A stretch of DNA of 46,393 nt from Lingula anatina (Eukaryota; Brachiopoda; Lingulata; Lingulida; Lingulidae): NCBI RefSeq assembly GCF_001039355.2, contig NW_019775358.1, positions 127,467 through 173,859 on the forward strand. The letters are read 5' to 3'. Positions 9,982 through 23,700 of the stretch are shown here, piece by piece; the stretch's first letter is position 1; each line of letters opens with the position of its first letter. The position numbers were made by a program, and so were the translations under genes. Below the pieces are notes generated by a model. It was not told the origin of the DNA and did no database searches. It saw only the letters and a list, made by a program, of their open reading frames with translations.

Positions 9982-10828
9982 TGTTTTTTTCTATCTACAA
10001 AAGAGAAAAACAAATATTTTACCCAAATGATTTTTGAGTTTACAAGAAATGCATATCTAATGCAATGAACATAACATTTCATATATTAAGATTCGAGATG
10101 AGTGCCTGAACATACGGGAATAGTAAAAAAAGACACGTATGTTAAGATCATAAACTAACAATATTATGCAGCTTATGAATTGTATGAGACCAATCAACCT
10201 TCCCAAAATGGTTGAATGCTGCTGAATGTTTAGTACAAAGGGACAAAATAGACAATAAGTAAAAAAACCTGTAAAATTAAATCATTTTCAGTACGAAGTA
10301 ATTGCTTGTAACAGGAACATGGTTTGTTCTAACTCGCACTGACACTAAAAACTGATACGTTTTTGATAAACTAACGATGTTATGCAGCTCTTCCACATCT
10401 AGGACGCCGAACAAGTGGATGCTCGTTGATCTTATCTGTACGCTTCTGTCATACGTGTAAGCTTTTATTTCAAACGACTCCATTCGAATGTTAAAACTTT
10501 TTTCACAAAATAAACCTCAACTCTCATGACGTTCACCTTCAATTCTTGTAAATCAGTTGCAGTATTTTTATATCAATAGTTTTATCTAAACACATAATGA
10601 CATCTCCACAGGCCTGTTGCCTGGCCCAAGTTACATTCCCAACAGACACAGATAAGTTGGTACAATTAAAGAATCAATGGTAATCATGCTGTTAAGAATT
10701 GGTTAATTTTCCATCAAAAGTATCAAAATGATTATTGAATGCCCTGAAATAGGTACTATTATCTTCTGCTTTATGCCTGTACCTTTGACAGCGTTGCTGC
10801 CTTGGTTTTATTTTCTTTTTTTTTTTAG
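9982..10828. other. Spacer between EF-hand copy 1 and second unit
   Basis: AT-rich, no gene recognised. A short near-repeat occurs twice: 'AAACTAACnATnTTATGCAGCT' at about 10153 and 10367. A 68-codon open frame on the minus strand here has no features of a protein. Confidence 0.5.
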
Positions 10829-10946
10829 ATTTGAAGCGGGATATACCATTAAAGATCAGCTTACAAAACGAGTTGATATGCGATACTTAAATGCTGACTG
10901 GGTGAAAAAGTACACAAAAGAAACGGCTCCTCTCACATTTCAGTGA
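10829..10946 (+). CDS. 3'-terminal exon of an unrecognised gene
   Basis: A polypyrimidine tract and AG (10827-10828) precede an open frame of 38 residues that ends in TGA: FEAGYTIKDQLTKRVDMRYL, then NADWVKKYTKETAPLTFQ. I do not recognise the protein. That it is an exon is supported by a decayed copy at 7571-7655, in the same position relative to the other EF-hand gene. Upstream exons are not identified in the window. The stop is only about 110 bases before the EF-hand start codon. Confidence 0.4.
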
Positions 10947-11057
10947 ATGGTTCTTTTGCAGCCTGCATACAAATGTTTAATTCAGACCACACTTCGTAAT
11001 ACAGAACAAGCGTGTGAACTTTAGGCGCTTTTCGGGACAGACATTTCTTGCAAACTA

Positions 11058-12171
11058 ATGCTGAATATGCCAAGACTTATTCAACGCCGCCTGCTTGGGC
11101 TAGTGACGATAGTACAACCTTACAGAAAATATGGGAGATTTATCCTACCTGCGCAAAACTTATTAAAGAAGATAGAGCTGCCCGTATTTTCTAAACAAAG
11201 GGAAATGACGCCAGTTATCCAGCTCAATCAAGGCCTGGTGAAGCAGCCACTGCGTTTGAGAAAGGTAAGTGATAACTGATACTGTGTGTGAAGTCTTTCG
11301 ACTTACCTTTACAAGCCAATAAACCTTTACAAGCCAATAAATTCTAATTGGCACCGATCATTGGAAGCGCAAGATGCGCACCTTGTTTAGGGTCTTCGAC
11401 GTAAACGGTGTTGGTTGCTTAATAGAAGAAGATATGGAGATTTTCGGCAGACGTACTGCAGAGTATATGAAGCTTAATGGTATATGTATTAATTTTTGTT
11501 AAAAAATGTTGGATTCGTGTTTTAATTGCAGGCCTGCTTGGTAATGAAAATGATACGTAATTGTTTCTAAACCACATTATTATATATTTTTCTAAACGAT
11601 ATTAGAAACTTATTTTATTTTTGCACAAACATTTCACTTTTATGTCATTATCAGCGAAAATCAATAAAAATATCAACCTACTCCAGCAGTATTTAAATAT
11701 TCACATATATTCGCGTATTTTATTTTAAACATACGGTTCTGTGTATATTTCAGTCGAAAACACCAAAATTTTTATTAACCAACGCCGCTCTTACATGAGA
11801 GATGTGATTTCTAAAGATTCGACAGGAGAAAGTAAAGGCAAATTATTCGAGGATGATTTCGTGATGACCTCGTCAACATGAATGAAAGCAAGTTCCGAAA
11901 AATATCCTTTGATATCCTTTCTTCAAGATTCCAAATGATGGATATTGATGGAGATGGACTTATGTCTCTAAATGAACATGCTGCTTTTTTCTACAGTTTC
12001 AACATCCCTTCTGAGTATTCAGATAAAATATTTGACATCATGGACGCTGACAATGATGGCTTCATCTCCAAGGAAGAGTTTGTTCACGCGTACACTGAAT
12101 TCTGGTTTACCGAAAATCCTGACAATAAATACAATGAATGCTTTGGTCCACTCATTGACATTGAAAATTGA
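11058..12171 (+). pseudogene. EF-hand (sarcoplasmic calcium-binding-like) gene, copy 2, disrupted
   Basis: Exon 1 (11058-11264) matches copy 1 exon 1 closely. Exon 2 survives as 11350-11479, but a deletion of about 1.1 kb relative to copy 1 fused intron 1 to the exon and removed the acceptor and first 24 bases. Its loop, DVNGVGCLIEED, has Val in place of the calcium-binding Asp at loop position 5. Exon 3 (11754-12171) has a 4-base loss near 11865 that leads to a TGA at 11878-11881. From ATG 11878 an uninterrupted 97-residue frame carries two good loops, DIDGDGLMSLNE and DADNDGFISKEE, and the family tail FGPLIDIEN. As a full gene it is broken; a short two-EF-hand product is possible but unproven. 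Confidence 0.75.
11306..11341. repeat. 18-base tandem duplication at deletion scar
   Basis: CCTTTACAAGCCAATAAA occurs twice in a row just before the fused exon 2 of EF-hand copy 2. Copy 1 has a single similar sequence at about 8018-8035. Confidence 0.8.
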
Positions 12172-13551
12172 AACGATGTTTTCTATTACCAGTTACCAAA
12201 TACTTCAAATGATTATTCAGTTCACTAAAAACACAATATATACTTACATGTGACATATAGCATATTACATATCAATATTATCGTAATGAAAATGATTAAA
12301 AGTACAGATACAAAGTTGTGATTGTAATGAATACATTGTACCTTTCATAACTAATACAATATACATTTGTTAAGAAGTTAAATAGTGTAAGTAAGAGAGT
12401 TAAAGAGTGCATGTGTTGTTCAGTAATAAAAAAAGAATAAGGGAGTATAGTTATCATTCCTTCAGGATGATACAATGAAAAATCTGTATTAATAGAAATG
12501 GCGACCTAAGGTCAAGTAACATACCATTGCCTAATAAGAGAATGATTATATTTTGGTAATGACGTAACGATGGAAAGTTATGGAAAAAGGGATAATCATA
12601 GACATTGTGTAAGAGCTGAGGAATTATTACATTACCAAATAAGGTAATGTAGGAGAAAGACTTTGTGATACATCATGACATTGGAATGATGATCTATAGG
12701 ATAAAAGAGAATGCATTGTAACTGGAAAATAAGAATATACGAATAAATCTTTTAAGCTCCCAAAAGATGTATGTTCTTCATTTATAGTACTGGCAAAATA
12801 AAAGGTACTATAATATTCTAGACGAACGTCCTAAATATACTAAATGTGTGCGATTTATGAGAGTAACAGAAACGGTTGGTGCCGAAAGGGATTTAAGCAT
12901 AAAATGAGCAAAGTCATATTTGGATTTCAGTTAAGGGCTGTTGCAATAGGACAAGTATAGAAATTTGGTAACATACGTACAAAATGACTTTAACGATTGT
13001 TGTGGTTGATAGTGAAATTTCTGGTGTGTGACGATAAAACATAATGTTGACGCTCGGTCACTCATGTAGATTCAAATATATATTCTGATACATACCCTGT
13101 ATTATAGAAATCAAAATCTTTTTCAGGTTGAAACTGCACACGTGTTCTCTGACACGAGAAACTGATATGATTTTTTTCTACCGCCAAGCTCTAGCGATGA
13201 TATTGAGCTTAGCTGGCAACAGCTGTGCATAAAACTGTATACCATATCTTAAAAAAAAAGTTTACTGCTTATATATTTCATTATTCACATATGTATTAAA
13301 GCATTCTTGATCTAGGTGTTTACATGTAGCATGGATTGCATGCGACTAATCCAAGTTACCCGTACGATTGCTATTGAATATATACAGTAAGATACAAATG
13401 GACAAATTTAACCATTTTTAAATCCTTAACAAATAAAATGACCTATCATATAAAACCATCCACGGTGGAATGAGGGTTGAAAACTTGTCCATTCACTGAG
13501 TTTACAGTGGCAGTTCTTTGTGCGCAGTCATAAGCCTCTTCCTTTAAGAAA
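12172..13551. other. Intergenic, AT-rich
   Basis: No gene seen. Contains a short perfect hairpin ACATTACC-N6-GGTAATGT near 12630-12652. This is where the plus-strand EF-hand copy 2 and the minus-strand receptor copy B converge, so it should hold both 3' ends. Confidence 0.5.
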
Positions 13552-14292
13552 CTAGATTTGAGCTGCACTTCCATCGCCCTGGTTGTTGTCACTTGTGTTA
13601 GCGTCTCCGTTCTCTATGGCACGAGAAGGCTTCTTATCGCCGACGTCATCGAATAACTCCTCGATATAGGGCCGCAATGGCGACCAAAGCGACGGTTCCA
13701 TCTCCCCCCTCTTGAGTGCGATGAGCTGTAAAAATCATAGACATAGTTGGAAAAACAAATCAAATGTAAAAGCATTAAAAAGATATTTGGCGTTTGATTG
13801 GTTGAACGTGATTCTTTGGGTCCAGTATTTGATAAGACAAACAGACCTCCAAAAAGCATGAAATAATTTTCACAAGTATATACGTCAACTAACATGGCAT
13901 CCATCCTCAACATCTGTCTCTTTTTTTTTCATGGACAAAAAATAAATATTTCACAGATTTAAAATTTTTCCTTAACCCAAACAGTCAAATTAATATGTCC
14001 TTTTAAAATAGTGTCTTACCTTGGGTATCAAAAGCAACAAAACCGTAGCTATGATAGCGAAGAGCGTGAAGCCAGCTATGACGCCAAAGTTCACATTGGG
14101 CTCTTCTTGTACGAGGACACCTACTGGAACTCCAACAACAGTCGCCAAGGCAATGATAACCATAGCCAAACCAACCTGACTGCTGTCTCCAGCATCTCTC
14201 TTCATCGACATCACCCTAGAAAACATAAAAAGAAAATTAATACTAATATCACGTTATTTCAAATAGCAGAATAAATCAATAAAGATGGAACC

Positions 14293-14323
<31 letters not shown>

Positions 14324-17300
14324 ATGACATTGGTAGAAACTTTTTGTATGTGGGCCCTACACGGGGTACAGTAAAAAGGTTGAAAATCAACTTCAAACAT
14401 TATGTCAATAATTTGTTTCCATGTTGTGTCTGACGTGATTTGAAAGTGTTGTGGATGCGACAGATACATGTAGTACCGATGTAACATAAAAATCTGACTC
14501 CAAATGTCAAAATTTCATAATGAAATTTTAACTCCCCCTCACAAAACTTTATTATCAAATCTTATTTTATTTGAGTATATAGCTTTTATCTTGTAGTATG
14601 CATAATGGAGGATACATTGGCACTTTTTGTTAGTTTGCACGTGAAAATTTTCATGAGAAAATAGGAAAATTAAAAATGTGTATTTTTCCACCCAATGACT
14701 CCTATGAAAAGGCTATAGTAAGATGAATACATATTTCAAAAATTATCAATTTTCACCAAAATTTTCACCACCAAACTTTCAAATACTAACAAAATACATG
14801 TCACAATGCAAACCATGTGGAAAACAATGGTATGGTGACTAAATATAAAATAGGTTCTTTTCTTTATAGGAGTCCAAATCCCATGGGTATGAATATGAAC
14901 ATTTTTCATGATTTTTTTTTCTTTTTTTGCACCAAATATTTTACCACCAAACTTTCAAATATTTCCAATATATTCTTCATAAAGTATACTTAAGAGAAAG
15001 ATGTTGAAAAGATCACCAAATATCAAAGCTTTTTCATGATGGTAAAATACACATTTTTAATTTTCTTATTTTCTCATTAAAATTTTCACCTGCAAACTAA
15101 CAAAATATGCCAATGTATCCTCCATTATGCATACTACAATATAAACGTTAATACTTAAGTAAAATAAGATTTATAAAGTTTTTTTTTTTGGGGGGGGGGA
15201 GGGGGGTCAAAATTTCATGGGAGCAGTCACATTTTCATTATGAAAATTTGACTAGGGAGTCACATTTTCATAATGAAAATCTGACTGAGGAGTCACATTT
15301 TTCTGGGAGCCAGATTTTCATGGTACACCTATGTATTGGATGTGACGGTGCAGATACTGGTTTACGTACCAGGTAGGCCATACCAAGCAAACAGAGACCA
15401 GCAACAGCAGACCCTTGTACACGATAAACGCAATGGCCCAGCCCATAGCACTCCCGCTGTGGCATTGGCGATAGAGAGTCTGGTATCGCACCATCTTCGC
15501 GCCATCTCGCTAATTTTGAGAAGGAACGGGAGTCATATTATATATCCAAGACACACTGTGAAATAGCAGCTGAGCTAATGTATTGGCCGCACATGTGCCA
15601 CTTTTTGGTACAATATCAAAAATATATTAAAGCAATGTGATTTTGAAAAAAAAAAGATTAATTACCAACTTGATAAGTAGTAGAGTCAAAAAGCAATATT
15701 TTCTCTTTCACAAAGTGCATATGCACTGTGGCGACCACCAGTATGGGCTAACTTACACTTTCGGGTAAAAGCCTATCTTTCACCACAAGTGGGTCAGTCA
15801 ACTGCCAAATTATCAGCATCAGAATATCAATAACCAACAGTACGGCAACTCCAGACAGCATGCGCAGTTCTACTTGCAGACCCTGGCAAATATATGCTGT
15901 ATATAAAGAACAACTGCAATTGTAACGTTTTGGTTTGCACATTAAAGATGAACGACATACATGGGTATATGTGAGGTATACGTATAGGTATACTAGTATA
16001 TATGTGTGTGGCAAATGTGTGAAATAGCACAGGATCTGCAGCTGCAATTAAAGCATTTAATGTAGCTCGTTTCGTTGATAGTGAATGTATCTGCTTGGGC
16101 TGATCATTATATTTGCCTGCGATCCTTTGTATGTGTTTTGAATTTCACAGATGTGACAATTAAACCGTTGTTCGTGAGATTGTAGTGGATGCGCAGCTCA
16201 TATTAGACAGAATTAAGAGTTGACCACTACAAGTCTTAGTCAATTTTTCAGTTAGATAATAGCCATTCATTTTGTCCCATATGCAGGGTGCAGGACAATG
16301 TCATGAATACAACAATTCAAAAGCAGCAGCAGTATGCAAGATGTTAACAAAATGCTGCTGTTTTTTCAGAGCGAGAAATTACATTAAAAACTCACCCAAT
16401 CCTGCTGATAACGAAAGAGGCGATACACTCCCCACATCTTCAGCAGCATGGTACCAAACGAAAGTGTAAACCCAGTCACAAATAGCCAGACAAAGGCATT
16501 ACATGGTATATGACTAGTCGACGACAGCTGAGTTGCACTGCCTGGAAAAAATAACCTGGGTTTGGAATATAGCAGTGGCGGATTTAAAGGGTGTCAGGGG
16601 TGTCCTGATCCCCCCCTCTTCGATTTCTGATTAAAAAAAAACGCACCGAAAAACGTCTAGCTAAATTATAGTTCTAAACCGTGCTAAATGGTGCCATTTG
16701 CCTTTCAAAACTCGCTCGAGGCCCTCGAGCGTGGACTGGACCTGAAGCCAAAGGGGGAGGGTCGGCCTCGCAATCCGAGGCCTGTCAATCCCTATAAAAC
16801 GGACCCCTTCAAAAAATTCTGGATAGGCCTTGTATAGGCCAATGTATAGTACGCATAATAGGCCTACACCTAAATAAACATGATAATTTCTTTTATAAAA
16901 TGTGACACGACAGAAGTCACTAGCACAGATATTTTTAAAATGTGCTATTATAATACATGGATCATACGGGAGTTTGTTTCTTCAAAAAAGATACCTTGAA
17001 ATTGACTTGCGCGACAGCTAGCTCACCTTGAAGAATGACATTGACAGCCAGGAAGATGCACCCCAGTGCAATGACGCTGTTCATCAGTGGCCAGGAGTTT
17101 TGAATTAACCTGAACATTAAATATATTGCGTAAGTTGTGATCGTGTATGTCATTGTGACAGGAATGGTAGTCCTAGGAATGCAAGTTCAGACCATAGGGT
17201 CCCATATGGTTAGTACATGTTAGGGTAAGTCGTAGTATTGGAGCTAGAATATGGGTAGGCCCCTACTACCATTCCAGTCACACCGGTGCCTCTGCAGTCA

Positions 17301-17765
17301 GAAAATATAGGTATAACAATTAGGGCAGTAAACCTTAATACACACTTCTCATTTGAACAAAGGAAAAAATCGTGCAATGGATCGCTTGTACGATCTTGTG
17401 CAGATATTGAATTATGATTGATTACATTTTCACACTTAATGACAGGTAGGCCCTATGTGTACGCATTCCTGCCCACGCTGGTACCAATACATACTGCGTC
17501 TTCCATTTGACGATCGTAACTAACAGGAACACAACAGTGATAACTATTGATATCACAGCTAGCACAGTGAAGGCTATTTTGAGTTCGTCTGCGACAACCA
17601 GTAGTGTTCGGACCGTCCTGTACCCAGATTGAGGTATAACGCCACCTATCGAGAGAAAAAGTATGCCTTACACACTTGCTCAGAATGCATCGGGTGATAT
17701 TACATTTAAAACTATTTACAATGTTCAAGACAGGTAGTCCACTTGGACGACCCCCCCCCCAAAAA

Positions 17766-17796
<31 letters not shown>

Positions 17797-20700
17797 TATT
17801 TAAAAAAATAAATAAATAAAACAAACAAATTGAGCTACATGGACAACAGGGCCAATTCCAACAGGGATACTACAGATGGCTTCCAGTGTGCATCAACCGG
17901 GATGTTTACATTTTAGCTGAAACTAATTTTTTTCCTGCTTGTGTAACTTTCCTAGCCAAAACTGGAAATTTCCCCTCTTATATTTATTTAAGCGAGATGC
18001 AAGTAAACAAAGGGAGACGCAGATATGAGGACATAGATCTATGAAGACATACTGCTTGGGTTCAGACAATAAAATATTGGTGAATGAATTTCTATGCTCG
18101 ATTATCAATGCACTGAATAGGTAGAACCACAACGCACCATGAATGTACCACAGTAAACTGATCTTCTCAGACAACGTCATGTTCCGGGATTTCTGGTCAT
18201 AAATACCAAACAACGTAGCCGTACCGTCTGAAATCAGGAATAGGATATCAATTTTTCATTATGATTTCAGGCTATAAAATCTCTTAGTACAACTGTATTT
18301 CTTTTAGATGGGGGCATACACAAAGAGTCACATGCACGTAAGCACACTTTCTTCCTTCTCTAACTCACACGCGGGCAAAGGCAGAAACCTACTTCTTATT
18401 TGCTCCATGGACAACCAGCTCATTCGACTACCATGGGGTGAGAAAGACACAGGACCCTTGAAAGAGAAAAAATCTCATGATTTTATTTTCAGTGAATCTT
18501 GTCAACCTACTCTTCGCCTAAATGATACTACATCTGAAAAACGTTGAAAAACTTACCGACGCCCCGAAGAAGTTAGTGCGATTCATTTCTGGCACCAAAG
18601 CGTCCGTCACCGTGCCCAGATCGGTGTATTTGAAGTTGGTGATTATTCTTGGCGGAAGACGAGGCAAACTCTTGTTTAAGGCCAATGCAGCCGCCCATAT
18701 GGCATCATAATTCAACTGATATAGTATTCTTCTGGTGTCGTCATTGTACCAAGCTTGTTCTTTCATTTCCCTCAAAATTTCTGCAGGATCCTAAAAAATG
18801 CACCTGTGTATACACATATATCAACAATGTCGATTATCGACAGATTTCACTACTCTATAAGTTCACTAGTTTCCCGTCTTTAAGAGACTATGTATTGTTA
18901 ATATTATAGCTTGAAATGCGTGCACGAAGTATGTGTGCGTGTGCGTGTGTTCCTTTAATTACCTTTACTGTAAACGGCCGTTTTGGTTCATATCCGACTT
19001 CGCTGGCATGTTTAGCGTCAGCACGGAATATAATGAACTGTCCCTCTGCTGCTTGGACCACCTGCTCCGCGTTGCAAGAGAGTTTCCCCTTTTGATGCAT
19101 GCTGGATGCCAAGTTACGGTAATCCTTAACGTTTTGCATCAAAGTCAGCCAAACATATTTCTTTCCAAACAAGCCATATTTGTATGCCTGTTTGAAAAAA
19201 AAAAACAATAAGCAAACCACAAACTATGCCAAATATATATGTTCTATGTCGTTTTTACAATATTGTGTTGTGTTGTACTGGCATACGGTACATGTATCAT
19301 TCTATCCCCCCTTTCAAAATACAAAAAACTTAATCTAACCCTTTCATCTTTCTAAGGGTTAGGCACGACACCTTTTCAGAACCACAGAACCAATGTTTCA
19401 GAAGGAAACACAAGAGGGTCAATTTTTATCTGCTCCAGTCAGTCTCCGTCATTGTCTTGATATAGATATGTCATTATAGGAATCAGCGACAGCAAATAAA
19501 AGCTGAAATAAAATGCAAATAAAAGCAGCAAATGTTAGTACGATTGGAAAATGCCAAATACTACATACAATGGCACTTTTATAGCATTTTCAGTCACAAG
19601 AAGTGTAGCCAGTTACACGTCGGATTGGATTGTCGTTGCCTAGCCACCAATGTGACTGGAACGGATGTCCGCTAGGAACCGTAGTCCGTTTCCAATTATT
19701 TTGTACAGGTGACATTCGTCCCATATACTAACCCCAATACTCCGATCAACCCACACCTCTAGTAATCATATGGTACCCCAGACTTCCATTCCTAAGACTA
19801 ACATTCCTGCGACACCGGCAATTCACTCAAAAACATCTCCATCTGTTCCTAACCCGGCAGACAGTGTTAATAAAGCTACTTTAAGCTATACTGGAATATT
19901 TGTAATTTGGCCGTTGGTTCAGCCCACAGCACGCACTGTGTGCTATCGTTTTAACCTTACCTGACAAAACACGTGACAAAGCGGTGAGCCCTGTCCGCTA
20001 GCGTGATGCAGGATTACCCTTGCGTCCAATTCCTAGAATGAAAAAAAATAAATAAATAAAAAACTAGCTAATTTTATACGAAGGTTATTCAATGTGTATT
20101 GAGTAGGGCAAATATAGGAGAGTGACCTCATTGAACACAGGGCATGTTGCATCCCTCCCATTATATCTTGGATAGCTTTATTTGGCTTAGTTTCAAACCC
20201 AAAAATTCATATTGTAGTTTAAATTTATTCATTTATAATTAAAGTGTTACCTTCAGTTTTTCCATCACTTGGCCTAGCTGCTCTACTCTATAAAATATAG
20301 AAGTGATAATTTCTATGCCCGACTGTCTTAAGAGAGTTTCCACTTCTTTCGACATCTACTCGGAAAAGAAAAAGAAAACACAGTGTTATTCTTGAAAAAA
20401 TATCCAATATTTCTTCAAACACAGGCACAGGTTTTGCATTCAGACACATACTCACAACAATTAAGCAGTCAAAATGTAAAATTCGTTTTTCTTATTAATC
20501 AGATTTATTACATGAGGCTAAATTAATCTTACATGTCATGCGTAATACATGTACATAGGCAGATTACAATACTAGAATTCCCTCAAAGGCAAAGAAATAT
20601 TATTCTGTCAGTCACCTGGAAATGTCAACATTCACTTTACCTACCCTCTACCAGGGCGGCAGATCGATTTTTCACAAGATATTCACAGACATGTCTTTAG

Positions 20701-23700
20701 ATAAATAGACAGTCATTTCATTATCTAGCTTTTTCATGATTTCCCTATAATATATATCTTCCACATTGGTAGAGGGTGCACCTTACCTCTTTATACGACC
20801 CCTTGTCCTCCGCAAGCAATGCCACGCGGGTCCAACCGAAGCGCTTGACAAAATCCACTTCTATAGTGATAACGTCTAGCAGTGAGCCGATTGTCCGGTA
20901 CAAATACGGGAAGACGAGTCTTTGGGATAGTGTGAAAGACGAGCTACCGGTCGCGACCTACAATAAACATGTATCTATAAAAGGATCGGTTGGTCCACCG
21001 TGAGAAATTTGTGGTGGTGGGCAGAGTTGAGACACGTAAATGTGACAGTCTAGTTCCCGCCGATAGACAAGGGAAGGGCGGAAGGGCAGCATTCACAACC
21101 GCATACTAACTAGTCCGAGGATCAAGTGTGGCCGACTCACTTGAATGCTTGTTGCATAGTCTCCGTGGGGAGTCTATACAGTGTATATTACGGGATAAGA
21201 CAGCGAGCTTTTAAATGGATCGCCATATTTGATCCGCGGACTAGTTAGCCCGCTGCTCTGAATGCGGCCAAGTTCATCTACAGCATTCAGAACAGCTCAG
21301 AGTATCATAAGACTAGCCCACTCTCTAACCAGTAGTGTGGTACAAAACATTGTATCGCTGATACTTTACTTTTGTATACTATTACACCCTGATATCACAG
21401 GGTAAACCTAACACGAGTTCCAGATCCAAATCAAGATAAAAGATTAAATCTTTTATTTTAAGTCAGCGCATAAGTGAGCCAATGTGATCTGAATGAGACT
21501 AGAGATGCAGTGTGTTAACATTTTGTTTTGGTGTATCATACCTGTATCATTTTCAGTTTCCCCGTGATCTCTCCTATCACATCCGTCTCAGTGACGCTGC
21601 CATGGTGCAGCAGTAACATTACCGGCGGGTCCGTTTTTGGCGTCATCAGCTCTTGGAGCTTGGCCACAGCGTTTCCAACATGATATACAGATTCGTTCGC
21701 AGGCACCTTCAGATTAGAGAAAACAATGTATCAGTGCACTGATTTTCTGTAAAGGCTATTAGGTTCGGTGATTGTTTTAGCCTGAAATTATTCCAAGATT
21801 AATAATGCCCATATTTTTTTCTTCATTCTGGCGCCATTGTATAGGTAAGGCATAAAATATGAGTTTTCAGCTATTTGTGCCAATTCATAGATAAAAATAC
21901 ATTTACGGAAAGATGAAGCTAACAGGTTTTGACTTGGTACCAATCAGAATTTTCAGGTTAATATAGACTTAAGCACAAAAACTAACTGTGTTGGTGCGCA
22001 TTATTTTTGAAACGTATAGACTGGCATATGCCATGTGTGTCACATGAGAGTCAATAGCAGCTCTTGTAACTGGGGGTTACATTGTATGAAGTGAGTGTTC
22101 AAACGGGTACCTGAAGGTTTACTGTCCTAACGTTGGGGGCAATGTTTCCTGACCATATGGTCATTTTGGCTGAACATTCTTGGTAATGGATACTTGATCT
22201 TGCTGTTAAAGTTTGTGATAGGGAATTACGTGACATTAAAAATACTCTTCACGCCTTTGAACCACCCCCAGTCATTTCTTGTCATGAAAAGATGCTTATA
22301 TTTCGTGATCCATACATTAAATGTTGTTTATGCCCCGTAGATGTTACCTGAAGATCATGTTATGTCCTTATTATCTTTTCAGTCTTGTCAGGTAGTCATG
22401 GCAACATGCGATAGGTGTATTTTACACGACACGGGTCAGTCAGACAAAACTCCGCATAAATTTTTTCTGCTGTGAAATTAAATCCAGACTGTGCCTGGTG
22501 GAGGTCCGGGAAGGCAGTTCCACATTTAGGAGCACTATCAATATTGTTTACAGTTTGACATTTTGTCATTTCATTTTATTCAATCTATTCAGCTATTCTC
22601 ACATCCAAAGGAACGATCAAAATTTGAGAGGGCATGTGCCACCCCATTCTGAACCTTACAGAGACAAGTATTTAAATTATACATATATTTGCCTTAACGC
22701 GCTGCCAATGACTAGTAGGATTGCGTATAATGCATGTGGCACCCCTCGTCTTCTTACGGTTAATAAGGACATTTTAAATTTATAATCTTGTTGTTTAAAG
22801 TTTTTTTTTTTTTTTTTTTGGGGGGGGGGGGGATCTTTCAATCTACAGTCAGCTTTGGCCTGTCTTATTTTAATTATCATCATTTTAGGAGACCGTACCA
22901 GAACGATAAGGTCACCATATCATGTCAGTCTTACGGTATGCAACCCTCTTCAATTACAACGACCATGGGTGGGACAACAGAGGGATTAGATTGACTCCGC
23001 GTAATCTTAATCAAGCAGCTGACAAAGACAAGTGGAACTTATTAAGCTACTGCAATCAATTTCAGCAGTGAACGATCTTGATAAAAGTGCGTGCCTGGGC
23101 GTTCTTTTAACTCTGCAGGGCATACATGACTGAACTATTTACATTGCTAATAGGGGAAAGGTGAACTGTGCATACCCCATAAAGAACAAATGGAAATGTT
23201 TAAAAGATGGCGACGAGACCGAGAGCCCGTTGTTCGAGAAATATTGTTGGGCCGGCTCACTGTGAGATATATACATCGTTGAAGTTGCAATTATTGGAAT
23301 ATTCTGACCATTACGTGAGAAATTCATCTCAACGGAGCCCCCACGCTCGACATCCCCATTCAATTAACTGCAGAACGCGAAAAGGGAAAAAATCCGGAAG
23401 CGTAATGATAATAGGTGCGACACAAATTAAACCCGCGGTCCACTTATTTTAAGTTGACATAGTATTTGCTAACATCTAATATCGAATGAATGTTTTTCAG
23501 TTTTTCAAAATTTGCAAATTTTTCTGACGAGTATTCTTTTTTTTGTTGTCTTTATATTGAAAATAACATTAAAAATACTTCAGACAGACTAGACTGATAT
23601 TTATCCTTGATTCATATACAGAAATAATGAATTATGGGTTAACTCCACTCACCGAAGTGTTTTTGATGACAAGACGCAGCGTGTGACCTGACAGCACATC

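Noticed and set aside
12630-12652. Short hairpin as a terminator
   Set aside because: Animal genes do not use such terminators, and short perfect hairpins occur by chance in AT-rich DNA.
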